Assembly (NCBI RefSeq): GCF_001940245.1
Contig: NZ_MJIG01000004.1
Span: forward strand, 62,001-126,000
DNA length: 64,000 nucleotides
From: Anaerostipes sp. 992a
GTDB taxonomy: Bacteria > Bacillota > Clostridia > Lachnospirales > Lachnospiraceae
Reading direction: 5' to 3'
Part shown: one piece after another, positions 53,653 to 62,969 of the stretch
How the letters are laid out: each line of letters starts with the position of its first letter
Position numbering within the stretch: the stretch's first letter is position 1
Made by a program: the position numbers and the translations under genes
The notes under the pieces: model-generated
Told to the model about the DNA's origin: nothing
The model's database searches: none
The model's input: only the letters and a program-made list of their open reading frames with translations

Positions 53653-54917
53653 TCCGTTTCTTTTTCCTTCCTGCTTTCTTTCTTTTTCCTTCTGACCTTC
53701 TTTTTTTCTTCTCGTAAGAAAGTTGCCTGATTGTCTTCATCCAGTTTGTCTAATGAAATATACGCTTCTGTGTCTATTGGAAGATCCTGCTGTGATAGCT
53801 GTGACTCTACCAGACGCTTGATAACATAATAAACTGTGGCAAATAACGGTACTCCGATGATCATTCCGATGACACCAAATACTTCCCCAGCAACCAAAAT
53901 TGCAAATAATACCCAAAATGGAGACAATCCTGTCGATTCTCCTAAAATTCTTGGTCCGATTATATTACCATCTACCTGCTGAAGAATAATAATAAAAATG
54001 ATAAATATGATGCACTGCATTGGGTTCACCAGAAGAATTAAAAAAGCACTTGGAATCGCCCCAATATATGGACCAAAAAAAGGGATCACATTGGTAATTC
54101 CCACGATCAGACTAATCAGAGTTACATATGGCAGCTTCAAAAGATGCATGCAAATAAAACAGATGATTCCTATGATCAGGGAATCAATGATCTTTCCTGT
54201 AATAAATCCTCCAAACATCCGGTCGCACTGTCTTATCGTATCCAGAATAAAAGCATTTACCGAACGATTTTTAGAAACTGCATATAATATCTTCTTTGCC
54301 TGTCCCCGAAACTTATCTTTTTCAAACAACACATAGATCATAACAATAAAGCCTATGATAATATTAAAAAGGAATCCGAACATATCAATAATTCCAGACA
54401 GAATGGATGTCATAGCCTCATAGATGCCAGTCTTTAACCATTCATTCAGCCAATCGTTGGCCCTTATTACACATTCATTGACAAATTCCATAATCTGGCT
54501 ATCACTGTGTACCCATTCCTTTAGCTGTTGTGTAAAGGACATCATCATACCTGGCAATGTTATGCTTAAATCCATGATAGTCTTTATTACTTGAGGTAAT
54601 AACATACGTATTCCAATTCCTATGGTTGCCAGAGTAAGAAAGGTTGTAACAAAAACCGCAATAGTCTTTGCAGGCTTATTCTTAATCCTCCTTCTGATTA
54701 GATACTGTTCCATCTTGGTTTCAATAGGCGACAGTAAATAAGCCAGAATCAACCCTATGACAATTGGCTGAAGGGCTGATTTTATTATTGCAATATATGC
54801 ACTTACTTTTTTAATATTAGAAAAACCAAGATACACAAGGATGACCGCTGAAAGGCTTGCGAATATGGTGATTCCCAATTGTAAAAATCGATGGTTTTCT
54901 TTTTTCATACTCCTCAT
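53649..54917 (-). CDS. AI-2E family transporter-like membrane protein (second copy)
   Basis: The 422-residue protein has the same layout as the protein at 12168-13328, with QQVDGNIIGPRILG near residue 313 and FWVLFAILVAGEVFG, and a longer Lys/Arg-rich tail. The two are distant paralogs. The substrate is unknown. A second possible start lies three codons in. It is immediately upstream of nth. Confidence 0.85.
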   Translation of the reverse strand: MRSMKKENHRFLQLGITIFASLSAVILVYLGFSNIKKVSAYIAIIKSALQPIVIGLILAYLLSPIETKMEQYLIRRRIKNKPAKTIAVFVTTFLTLATIGIGIRMLLPQVIKTIMDLSITLPGMMMSFTQQLKEWVHSDSQIMEFVNECVIRANDWLNEWLKTGIYEAMTSILSGIIDMFGFLFNIIIGFIVMIYVLFEKDKFRGQAKKILYAVSKNRSVNAFILDTIRQCDRMFGGFITGKIIDSLIIGIICFICMHLLKLPYVTLISLIVGITNVIPFFGPYIGAIPSAFLILLVNPMQCIIFIIFIIILQQVDGNIIGPRILGESTGLSPFWVLFAILVAGEVFGVIGMIIGVPLFATVYYVIKRLVESQLSQQDLPIDTEAYISLDKLDEDNQATFLREEKKKVRRKKKESRKEKETE

Positions 54918-54941
54918 ATCCCCTTTCTTCTTAATATGAAA

Positions 54942-54971
54942 AAGGCGGCAAAGTATCTGCTCTGCCGTCTT
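54942..54971 (-). terminator. yebC terminator
   Basis: AAGACGGCA / TGCCGCCTT followed by TTTTT on the minus strand, 23 nt after the yebC stop. Confidence 0.8.
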
Positions 54972-54994
54972 GTTACACTAAAAAAATTCACGAA

Positions 54995-55723
54995 TTATTC
55001 ATCCCAGTTGTGGTACACTTCCTGAACGTCATCATCTTCATCTAATAAGTCTAATGTCTTCTGGATATTCTTAATATCCTGTTCATCTGTTAATTCCACA
55101 TATGTTTGAGGAATCATGCTTACGTTGGCATCTGCCATCTTGATTCCCTCTGCTTCTAATGCTTCGCGTACTGCACTAAAGTCATCAGGATCTGTAAAAA
55201 TTTCGTAACTATCTTCTTCTTCTGAAAAATCTTCTGCTCCTGCATCTAGTGCGATCATCATCAGGTCATCTGCATCCATTTCGCATTCTTCTTTGTCAAT
55301 GATGATCTGACCTTTTTTATCGAACATATAAGACACGCATCCTGGTGTTCCTACATTTCCATATCCTTTTGTAAATGCATTTCTTACGTTAGATGCAGTA
55401 CGGTTTTTATTATCTGTTAAGGTATCTACGATGATCGCAACTCCGTTTGGTCCATAACCTTCATATGTAATCGTCTCATAATTGACAGAGTTAGCATCTC
55501 CTGCTGCTTTTTTAATTCCGCGATCAATCGTATCATTTGGCATATTATTGGCTTTTGCTTTTGCGATAACATCACGAAGTTTACTGTTATTTGCTGGATC
55601 TGGTCCGCCTTCTTTTACAGCAACTGCGATTTCTCTACCGATAACGGTAAAAATCTTTCCTTTTTTCGCATCATTTTTTTCTTTTTTGTGTTTGATATTG
55701 GCAAACTTACTATGTCCTGACAT
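54995..55723 (-). CDS. YebC/PmpR family protein
   Basis: The 242-residue protein starts [15 protein letters not shown] and has [23 protein letters not shown] (near residue 39) and [12 protein letters not shown], the marks of the YebC family. Members were described as transcription regulators and more recently as factors helping ribosomes at proline-rich stretches; which applies here is not shown. It is cotranscribed with the CBS/CorC gene just upstream (2-nt gap). Confidence 0.95.
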   Translation of the reverse strand: MSGHSKFANIKHKKEKNDAKKGKIFTVIGREIAVAVKEGGPDPANNSKLRDVIAKAKANNMPNDTIDRGIKKAAGDANSVNYETITYEGYGPNGVAIIVDTLTDNKNRTASNVRNAFTKGYGNVGTPGCVSYMFDKKGQIIIDKEECEMDADDLMMIALDAGAEDFSEEEDSYEIFTDPDDFSAVREALEAEGIKMADANVSMIPQTYVELTDEQDIKNIQKTLDLLDEDDDVQEVYHNWDE

Positions 55724-55725
55724 TT

Positions 55726-56661
55726 CTATTCTCCTTTATCTTTCTCAATTTTACTTACTTTTATCTGTCGCACCATTTTTTCATGGATATCCATAGATTT
55801 AAAGGAATATCCTTCATATATAATTTCAACCTCTTCATTATCCTCTGGGAGATGGCCCAGCTGATCAATCAGAAATCCATTAATGGTCTCAATATCTTCA
55901 TCTGGAAATTCAATATCCAGAAGCTCTTCCAGTACATCCAGTCTTGTAACACCCTGAATCAGATATCCGCCTTCTTCACCAAGCTTAGTAATCTCATGCT
56001 CATCGATATCATATTCATCAAAAATATTACCAACAATAACTTCCAGCATATCTTCCATAGCAACGATTCCTTCTGTCTGTCCATACTCATCTACCACAAT
56101 GGCCATATGAATCTTCTTCAGCTGCATCTCCTTAAAGAGATCAGAAATTTCCATAGTCTCATGTACAAAAAATGCTTCTCTGGCTATTTCGGACAACGGT
56201 TTCTCTTCCTGATTCAAATAGGCTTCGATGACATCCTTTAAATACAACACGCCAAGGATATTATCAATATCCGTCTCATAAAGCGGATATCTGGAATATG
56301 GCTGCTCCAACATGAAATTCAGGCATTCCTCAATGGACATATGGTTATCGATTCCTACAATTTTCTTCCGAAACCGCATAACATCCTTGCATTCTTTATC
56401 CCCAAATTCAAATACATTGTTGATCATTTCCCGTTCATCTGCCTCGATAATTCCTTGCTCCAGTCCCTGATTCATCATATTCTTGATTTCTTCTTCGTAC
56501 TCATTGTTCTCTTCGTCATCCTCATCATTTTTCTTAGAACGCGTACTCAATGAACTGGACTGCACGGATTTCTTCAGATGTAAAATATACACCAACTCTA
56601 CCACACAAATCACTGCAATCAGGATTGTGATGAGGCTGCTCAGTGTACCTATATCGTCCAT
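55726..56661 (-). CDS. CBS/CorC_HlyC protein without the CNNM channel domain
   Basis: The 311-residue protein has one N-terminal membrane helix, an acidic linker, two CBS domains ([19 protein letters not shown] near residue 85, [21 protein letters not shown] near 183) and a CorC_HlyC domain ([17 protein letters not shown] near 228). Full hemolysin/CNNM family transporters carry a DUF21 membrane domain that is absent, so it is likely a regulatory or adaptor version. Confidence 0.85.
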   Translation of the reverse strand: MDDIGTLSSLITILIAVICVVELVYILHLKKSVQSSSLSTRSKKNDEDDEENNEYEEEIKNMMNQGLEQGIIEADEREMINNVFEFGDKECKDVMRFRKKIVGIDNHMSIEECLNFMLEQPYSRYPLYETDIDNILGVLYLKDVIEAYLNQEEKPLSEIAREAFFVHETMEISDLFKEMQLKKIHMAIVVDEYGQTEGIVAMEDMLEVIVGNIFDEYDIDEHEITKLGEEGGYLIQGVTRLDVLEELLDIEFPDEDIETINGFLIDQLGHLPEDNEEVEIIYEGYSFKSMDIHEKMVRQIKVSKIEKDKGE

Positions 56662-56732
56662 TCACATTCTCCTTTATAAAATATTGCAATATCCACTATA
56701 TCATTATTTCCTGCATTCGTCAATGATTCTGC

Positions 56733-57080
56733 CTATGTATCAAGATTCAGGCTGACCTTTAAAGCCAGATCAACCTTCTCCATGATCCAAGAATCTAGAT
56801 GGCAGACTCTTTCTTTCAGCCTTCGTTTATCAATTGTGCGAATCTGTTCCAGCAATACTACCGAATCTCTGACAATTTCACACTTTCGGCTGTCCAGTTC
56901 CACATGGGTCGGAAGCTTTGCCTTATTCATTTTACTCGTAATCGCCGCACAGATAACGGTGGGACTATGTTTATTGCCCGCATCGTTTTGTATAATTAAG
57001 ACCGGTCTGACACCGCCCTGTTCAGAGCCTACAACCGGTCTTAGATCTGCATAAAAAATATCTCCTCGTCTAATAATCAC
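56733..57080 (-). CDS. mazF: MazF/PemK-type endoribonuclease toxin, no antitoxin adjacent
   Basis: The 115-residue protein has the MazF start [22 protein letters not shown] with [10 protein letters not shown] (near residue 23), and ITSK near 45. It cleaves RNA at short sites. The GTG at 57080 is the best start: GGAG lies 9 nt upstream and the product then begins like other MazF proteins. The TTG/ATG at 57098 has no site. It is downstream of alr, as in Bacillus, but the EndoAI/CopG antitoxin gene that normally lies between them is missing: the gap is only 65 nt. Confidence 0.9.
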   Translation of the reverse strand: MIIRRGDIFYADLRPVVGSEQGGVRPVLIIQNDAGNKHSPTVICAAITSKMNKAKLPTHVELDSRKCEIVRDSVVLLEQIRTIDKRRLKERVCHLDSWIMEKVDLALKVSLNLDT

Positions 57081-57145
57081 GATTTCACTCTCCATCAAAG
57101 TTTCTTACTAGAAGTATTACCCCTTTGATAAAAAGTATGCAGATA

Positions 57146-58309
57146 TTATTCATTTAAATAATCAATTGTACGAATTATTTTTCCATTTTGATAATATACT
57201 CTAGGAACTCTACGGCTCAAACCACAGACAAATTCATAATTGAAGCTGTTCACATTAGCAACTTCTTCTACGGTAATGGCATTGTCACCGTCTCTTCCTA
57301 CTAAGGTTACATTATCTAACTCCTGTACTCCTTCCACATCCGTAACATCTACCATAAACTGATCCATACAGATGCGTCCAATGATCGGCGCATATTGACC
57401 CCGAATCAAAACACGTCCTTTAGAAGAGAGTGCTCTTGGATAACCGTCTGCATATCCTACCGGAATGGTTGCAATTTTCGTTTTTTTCTTTGTTACATAT
57501 GTAGATCCATAGCTTACGCCTTCACCTGGACCGACTTCCTTAATATATACAATATGACTTTTCAGACTTAATGCTGGCTGAAGTTGAATCTGATCATGAT
57601 CCACCTCCTCAGATGGATATAAGCCATATGTCATAATACCAGATCTTACCATATCCAGTCGAACATCTTTAAGGTCCATAATTGCAGCACTATTGGATAC
57701 ATGTTTGATTGGAATATGAATTCCATTTTCCTCTAATTTCTTTACAAAACGTTCATATCTCTCGTATTGATGATATGCGGATGTTTTGTCTGTTTCATCC
57801 GCACAGGCAAAATGTGTAAAGATACCTTCAATCTCTATATTTGGTAATTCTTTGATTTTTTGAATGATTTTTATAGATTCTTCATTATCTTTAAAGCCAA
57901 TTCTGTTCATTCCCGTGTCCAGCTTAATATGAATCTTTGCTGTTTTTCCAAGAAGGACTGCAAACTCAGAAATCTTTTCTGCCATTTCATATCGAAATAC
58001 GGTCTGCGTCAAACCATACTGTACAAGTTCTCCATATTGATACGGAGAAGTATAGCCTAAAATTAAAATCGGTTTTTGAATTCCCCTCTTGCGCAATTCA
58101 ATTCCTTCTTCAATGATGGCCACTGCAAATCCATCAATGCCAATCTGATTTAAGGAATTAGCTACCATAACTGCTCCATGACCATACCCGTCTGCCTTAA
58201 TAACAGCCATGACCTTGACCTGTTCCCCTACGGCTTTTTTCACTTCTTTTATGTTATGATTGATTGCATCCAGATTAATCTCTGCATATACCCTTAAATA
58301 TTTTTCCAC
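57146..58309 (-). CDS. alr: Alanine racemase
   Basis: The 387-residue PLP enzyme has the PLP lysine in VIKADGYGHG (near residue 36), the catalytic Tyr in VSYGSTYV (near 264) and IPVGYADGYPRAL. It interconverts L- and D-alanine for peptidoglycan. It is 2 nt after nnr and precedes mazF. Confidence 0.97.
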   Translation of the reverse strand: MEKYLRVYAEINLDAINHNIKEVKKAVGEQVKVMAVIKADGYGHGAVMVANSLNQIGIDGFAVAIIEEGIELRKRGIQKPILILGYTSPYQYGELVQYGLTQTVFRYEMAEKISEFAVLLGKTAKIHIKLDTGMNRIGFKDNEESIKIIQKIKELPNIEIEGIFTHFACADETDKTSAYHQYERYERFVKKLEENGIHIPIKHVSNSAAIMDLKDVRLDMVRSGIMTYGLYPSEEVDHDQIQLQPALSLKSHIVYIKEVGPGEGVSYGSTYVTKKKTKIATIPVGYADGYPRALSSKGRVLIRGQYAPIIGRICMDQFMVDVTDVEGVQELDNVTLVGRDGDNAITVEEVANVNSFNYEFVCGLSRRVPRVYYQNGKIIRTIDYLNE

Positions 58310-58311
58310 AA

Positions 58312-59802
58312 CTATTTGCCTCCTAACACGTCTGGAATATATTCTAATAAATCAGAAGCCATAAGACTGTAGGCTCCTTTCTGTGCTCTGGCATAATCAC
58401 CAGCCAGACCATGACAATACACCCCCAGCCTTGCTGCTTCACTTCCGCCTAACCCGCCAGAACAAAATCCTGCTATGATTCCAGATAATACATCTCCAGA
58501 ACCACCTGTTGACATACCATTATTACCACTTGAGTTTATGAATGTCAACCTTTCACCAGAAGAAATTATAGTTCGAGCATTCTTTAAGACGAAGGTTACA
58601 TGATTTTTTTTCGCATATTCCCGAATTGTACGAATCGGATCTTTTAAAATATCATCCATACTTTTATCTAGGATTCTGGATGCTTCTTTTAAATGAGGTG
58701 TAAGAATAATGTCTGCTTTTGCTTCTGGCAAAAACATTTCCAGTTTTCGTAACAGATTACATCCATCTGCATCAATGACCAGTTTTCCTTTATATTCCAT
58801 AAGCATGATTTTTAACAGCTCTTCCGTAATAGAATTTTGTCCCATGCCTGGTCCAATGACTGCTGTCTGGCATTGCTGCATGTGCTTTCTCAATAGTTCC
58901 TTTGCTTCTTTTTCATTTTGATAAACTGTCATCACTGCCTCCGGAAGCAGGGTCTGCAGAATCACTCGATTCTCTTGTGTTGTCAATATTTGAACCAGTC
59001 CACTTCCACATAAATATGCGGCCTTTGCACTAAAATAACATGCACCTGCCATATTCATGGTTCCAGCAACAATCAGTACCTTCCCATAGGTGCCTTTATG
59101 AGAATCATTTCGTCGTTTCGGCAACCGGCACAGATCCTCTTTCGTATATGTGAAGACTTCCGGTTCGTACTGAGAGACCACTAACTGAGGAAATCCTATA
59201 TCCACCACAAGAACCTCTCCGGCATAATCACTACCAGGATATAACAGCAATCCCCGCTTCATAAGACCAAATGTAATTGTAATGTCACATTTCAGCGCTG
59301 TTCCGAGAACTTTTCCCGTAGTACAGCATATGCCAGATGGAGCATCAACAGCTATCTTACAGGCATGGGACTGGTTCATCTCATCCAGCACCTGTGCATA
59401 TTTTCCCGTAATCTCTCTGCTCAACCCTACACCAAAAATAGCATCTACCAAAACATCATATTCTTCATAATCTGCCTCCTGACACACCGGAATTCCGAGG
59501 GCCAACAAAATCTGCATCTGATCCATAAATTGCTCCGATGCCTTTAGCGTATTTCCAATCACCTGTATAGTTACCTGATAACCACTTTCCACCAGCATCC
59601 TTCCAAGCGCAAGACCATCCCCTCCATTATTGCCTGTTCCAGCTACAATGCATATTTTTTCCTTTGTACTAAATCTTTCTACAATCATATCGTGCATCTT
59701 CAATGCCGCTTTTTCCATCAAAACCATACCTGGAATTCCGATTCCCTGTATGGTCATCTGATCAATCTTCTGCATTTCTGCACTGGTCGTTATATATCTC
59801 AT
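58312..59802 (-). CDS. nnr: Bifunctional NAD(P)H-hydrate epimerase/dehydratase
   Basis: The 496-residue protein fuses a YjeF_N epimerase (GTGNNGGDGLALGRML near residue 55, and APSGICCTTG) with a ribokinase-like dehydratase (KGTYGKVLIVAGTMNMAGA near 239, GMSTGGSGDVLSGIIAG near 437 with the catalytic Asp). It repairs damaged NADH and NADPH. It overlaps the end of acpS by 41 nt, with GGAG before its ATG. Confidence 0.95.
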   Translation of the reverse strand: MRYITTSAEMQKIDQMTIQGIGIPGMVLMEKAALKMHDMIVERFSTKEKICIVAGTGNNGGDGLALGRMLVESGYQVTIQVIGNTLKASEQFMDQMQILLALGIPVCQEADYEEYDVLVDAIFGVGLSREITGKYAQVLDEMNQSHACKIAVDAPSGICCTTGKVLGTALKCDITITFGLMKRGLLLYPGSDYAGEVLVVDIGFPQLVVSQYEPEVFTYTKEDLCRLPKRRNDSHKGTYGKVLIVAGTMNMAGACYFSAKAAYLCGSGLVQILTTQENRVILQTLLPEAVMTVYQNEKEAKELLRKHMQQCQTAVIGPGMGQNSITEELLKIMLMEYKGKLVIDADGCNLLRKLEMFLPEAKADIILTPHLKEASRILDKSMDDILKDPIRTIREYAKKNHVTFVLKNARTIISSGERLTFINSSGNNGMSTGGSGDVLSGIIAGFCSGGLGGSEAARLGVYCHGLAGDYARAQKGAYSLMASDLLEYIPDVLGGK

Positions 59803-60163
59803 CTTTTCTCTCTCCTACTGCAAATCCAATCGCAACTGATTTCGTATTTGAAATAGATACATAAATTCGGTCAATTCCCAATTGTTCCGCCTGTTTCTTT
59901 GCATTTCCATGTAAAACCACATATGGTTTTCCGAAACTATCTCTGCCAACCTCAATCTCATTTGGCTCGCACTGGCGAAATCCGGTGCCAAACACTTTGA
60001 CCACTGCCTCCTTAACAGCAAAATTGCCCGCAGCCTTTGAATAATCATTAGCAGCGAGCATCCTCTCCTGTACATGAAAAATACGTTCCAGACTATGCTG
60101 TCTGGAACATATTCTCTCCATTCTATTAATTTCTACGATATCAGTTCCCACGCCAACGATCAT
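59762..60163 (-). CDS. acpS: Holo-[acyl-carrier-protein] synthase
   Basis: The 133-residue enzyme attaches phosphopantetheine to ACP. Motifs are GVGTDIVEI at residue 4 and FAVKEAVVKVFGTG near 48, then ISNTKSVAIGFAV. The start is the ATG at 60163, with GGAGG 8 nt upstream; the frame stays open further up. It follows rex by 18 nt. Confidence 0.95.
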   Translation of the reverse strand: MIVGVGTDIVEINRMERICSRQHSLERIFHVQERMLAANDYSKAAGNFAVKEAVVKVFGTGFRQCEPNEIEVGRDSFGKPYVVLHGNAKKQAEQLGIDRIYVSISNTKSVAIGFAVGERKDEIYNDQCRNAED

Positions 60164-60181
60164 GGTTACCGCCTCCAAAAA

Positions 60182-60829
60182 TTAAACTTCTGTACTATGA
60201 ATTCTATAAGAAAGTGTCATTAAACTTTCTGCCAAGTGTACATTCTCAACCATAATATCTTCTGGAAGATTTAAATCAACTGGTGCAAAATTCCAGAATG
60301 CTTTAATCCCCCAGTCAACCATCTCTCTGGCCATCTCCGGAGCCATCTGCTTCGGCAGTGTAAGTGCCGCAATCTTAATATCATGGTTCTTAATAAAGTC
60401 CTCTAAGGTATCAATATCATATACCTCTACACCACGCACAGTAATTCCTACCAATCGTGGATTCACGTCAAACAGACCTAAAATACGAAAACCGTTTGGC
60501 TCAAAATGCTGATAATTTGCCAAAGCCTGTCCCAAATTACCTGCACCGATAATAATCAGATTATTGATCTTATCCAAGCCTAAAATCTTGCCGATCTCTG
60601 CATGTAGATGTTCAACGTTGTATCCATAGCCTTGTTGACCAAAGCCACCGAAATTGTTCAAATCCTGACGAATCTGTGAGGCAGTCACCTGCATTCTCTG
60701 ACTTAATTCCTTGGAAGAAATCCTTGAAACTTCATTCTCCTTTAATTCTCCAAGGTAGCGATAATATCTTGGTAATCGCTTAATTACTGCAGGCGAAATT
60801 TCTTTTGTTGATTTATTTGAATCTGCCAC
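60182..60829 (-). CDS. rex: Redox-sensing transcriptional repressor Rex
   Basis: The 215-residue protein has an N-terminal winged helix (SSKELSQRMQVTASQIRQDL near residue 39) and a Rossmann NAD(H)-binding domain (IIGAGNLGQALANY near 93). It senses the NADH/NAD+ ratio and represses fermentation genes. The start is GTG with AAGGAGG upstream. It opens the run rex - acpS - nnr - alr - mazF. Confidence 0.97.
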   Translation of the reverse strand: MADSNKSTKEISPAVIKRLPRYYRYLGELKENEVSRISSKELSQRMQVTASQIRQDLNNFGGFGQQGYGYNVEHLHAEIGKILGLDKINNLIIIGAGNLGQALANYQHFEPNGFRILGLFDVNPRLVGITVRGVEVYDIDTLEDFIKNHDIKIAALTLPKQMAPEMAREMVDWGIKAFWNFAPVDLNLPEDIMVENVHLAESLMTLSYRIHSTEV

Positions 60830-60869
60830 TTAAATTCCTCCTTGCTATCCATCTTACTCATTTAAATTT

Positions 60870-60898
60870 ATTATAATGGATTGTCTATAATCTGTCAA
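60870..60898 (-). promoter_or_regulatory. Consensus promoter of the rex operon
   Basis: On the minus strand TTGACA (60898-60893) and TATAAT (60875-60870) are 17 nt apart, an exact match. I saw no clear Rex box (TTGTGA-type palindrome) beside it. Confidence 0.85.
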
Positions 60899-60912
60899 AC
60901 CTTTCTAAAATC

Positions 60913-60941
60913 TTTACTAAATTTCTTTCCTATGATAGAAT
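60913..60941 (+). promoter_or_regulatory. Promoter of the ABC-F gene
   Basis: TTTACT (60913-60918) and TAGAAT (60936-60941) are 17 nt apart. Confidence 0.6.
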
Positions 60942-60979
60942 ATTCTTCGATTACACTAATATAGATGAGGATGAATACA

Positions 60980-62893
60980 ATGATTTTATCATGTCAAAAC
61001 ATAACAAAAACCTTCGTGGATAAAACCGTCTTAAGGGATATTTCCTTTCATATTGAAGATCAGGAAAAAGCTGCTATTGTAGGAATCAATGGTGCCGGTA
61101 AATCCACCCTTCTAAAAATCATCATGAATGAAATGGAAGCCGATAATGGTCTGGTCACTCTATCCAAGGGAAAAACCATTGGATATCTGGCACAGCATCA
61201 GGAACAGGCCTTTCATAATACTATTTATGATGAAATGCTTTCTGTGAAACAGGAAATTATTGATTTAGATAGAAAAATCCGTCAATTAGAACAGAATATG
61301 AGCGGTTTGAGTGGTACAGAGCTGGAACAGGTACTAAATTTATATACAAAAGCCACCCACCGTTTTGAACAATTGAACGGATATGCATATAAAAGTGAAA
61401 TTACCGGTGTTCTAAAGGGACTAGGTTTTAAAGAAGAAGAATTTTCAAAACGAATTTCTACCCTGTCTGGTGGACAGAAAACCCGTGTTGCTCTCGGAAA
61501 GCTTCTTCTATCCAAACCAGATATTATCCTGTTGGACGAGCCTACCAATCATCTGGATATGAATTCCATTTCTTGGCTGGAAACCTTTCTCATGAACTAT
61601 CATGGAGCCGTTTTGATCGTTTCACACGACCGTTATTTCCTTGACAAAGTTGTAACAAAAATCATAGAAATTTCCAATACTCACGCCAGAACTTATAGAG
61701 GCAATTACAGTGATTTTGTGGCCAAGCGTGACCAGATCCGTGCCATCGAATGGAAAGAATATGAAAAGCAACAACAGGAAATCAAGCATCAGGAAGAAGT
61801 CATTACCAAACTAAAACAGTTTAACCGAGAAAAATCCATCAAACGTGCAGAAAGTCGCGAAAAGATGCTGGACCGGATCGAACGGATCGAACGACCTGTG
61901 GAAATCGATACTAATATGAAATTAAAGCTGGAGCCCTCTACCATCAGTGGTTCTGATGTACTGACCGTAGAAGAACTCAGCAAATCTTATGGAAATCATA
62001 CGTTATTCAAAGACCTTAATTTTGAGATCAAACGTGGAGAAAAGGTTGCCTTGATCGGTGAAAATGGAACTGGAAAGACAACCATATTAAAAATTATTAA
62101 TAAATATGTTTCAAAAGATACCGGTATCATCCGCCTTGGTTCTAGAGTAAAGATCGGCTATTATGATCAGGAACAACAGGTACTTCATGATGAGAAAACG
62201 ATTTTCCAAGAAATCAGCGACTCCTACCCATCACTTACCAATACAAGAATCCGAAATGTACTGGCTGCATTTCTATTTCGTGGTGAGGACGTCTTTAAAT
62301 TGATCAAAAGCTTAAGTGGTGGAGAGAGAGGAAGGGTTTCCCTGGCAAAGCTCATGCTTTCTTCTGCTAATTTTCTGATTTTGGATGAGCCTACCAACCA
62401 TCTGGATATTTTCTCAAAAGAAGTTTTAGAGGATGCACTAAGCCAATATACAGGAACCGTATTTTATGTTTCCCATGACCGCTATTTTATCAATAAGACA
62501 GCCACACGCATTCTAGAACTTAATCAGGAACATTTGGATGAATATAAAGGGAACTATGATTATTATCTGCAGAAAAAGGAAGAGTCTCAGGCAAGAGAAA
62601 TACTTTCTGCTTCCACAACTCCAATAGAATCGGAAAAAGACAGCGAGGTCAAACTGGATTGGAAACAGCAAAAAGAAGAACAGGCCAAACTTCGTAAACA
62701 GGCCAATGCCATTAAGAAATTAGAAGAAAAGATTGCAGATTTAGAGGATCAATCTTCTGCTCTTGATGAAGAAATTGCGCTTCCAGAAAATGCTTCCAAT
62801 TCCGATAAGCTTATGGAACTGACCGCACAAAAAGCTCATATAGACGAAACCCTGTTAGATTTATATGACCAATGGGAAGCTTTGTCCGAGTGA
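60980..62893 (+). CDS. ABC-F family ATPase
   Basis: The 637-residue protein has two ABC domains without membrane parts. Each has Walker A (GINGAGKST near residue 35, GENGTGKT near 361), a signature (LSGGQKTRVALG and LSGGERGRVSLA) and DEPTNHLD. The linker between them and a C-terminal coiled coil (about 555-637) are typical. Such proteins act on the ribosome, including drug-protection and translation-quality factors; which subfamily is not determined. The start at 60980 has GAGGA 8 nt upstream. It ends 84 nt before the structured RNA region. Confidence 0.95.
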   Translation: MILSCQNITKTFVDKTVLRDISFHIEDQEKAAIVGINGAGKSTLLKIIMNEMEADNGLVTLSKGKTIGYLAQHQEQAFHNTIYDEMLSVKQEIIDLDRKIRQLEQNMSGLSGTELEQVLNLYTKATHRFEQLNGYAYKSEITGVLKGLGFKEEEFSKRISTLSGGQKTRVALGKLLLSKPDIILLDEPTNHLDMNSISWLETFLMNYHGAVLIVSHDRYFLDKVVTKIIEISNTHARTYRGNYSDFVAKRDQIRAIEWKEYEKQQQEIKHQEEVITKLKQFNREKSIKRAESREKMLDRIERIERPVEIDTNMKLKLEPSTISGSDVLTVEELSKSYGNHTLFKDLNFEIKRGEKVALIGENGTGKTTILKIINKYVSKDTGIIRLGSRVKIGYYDQEQQVLHDEKTIFQEISDSYPSLTNTRIRNVLAAFLFRGEDVFKLIKSLSGGERGRVSLAKLMLSSANFLILDEPTNHLDIFSKEVLEDALSQYTGTVFYVSHDRYFINKTATRILELNQEHLDEYKGNYDYYLQKKEESQAREILSASTTPIESEKDSEVKLDWKQQKEEQAKLRKQANAIKKLEEKIADLEDQSSALDEEIALPENASNSDKLMELTAQKAHIDETLLDLYDQWEALSE

Positions 62894-62956
62894 AAAAAAT
62901 ACCAAAAAACTTTCCACCTTCCAAAAGATTTCTTATGCAATCAAAAGGAACTGTCA

Positions 62957-62962
62957 TATAAT
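62957..62962 (+). promoter_or_regulatory. -10 box of the structured RNA
   Basis: TATAAT (62957-62962) is an exact -10 match; the -35 region is weak (TATGCA-like). The transcript would start near 62970, a few bases before the closing helix. Confidence 0.5.
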
Positions 62963-62969
62963 ATATTTT

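Noticed and set aside
60830-60979. Possible Rex self-operator
   Set aside because: No TTGTGA-N6-TCACAA-type palindrome could be found in the divergent spacer.
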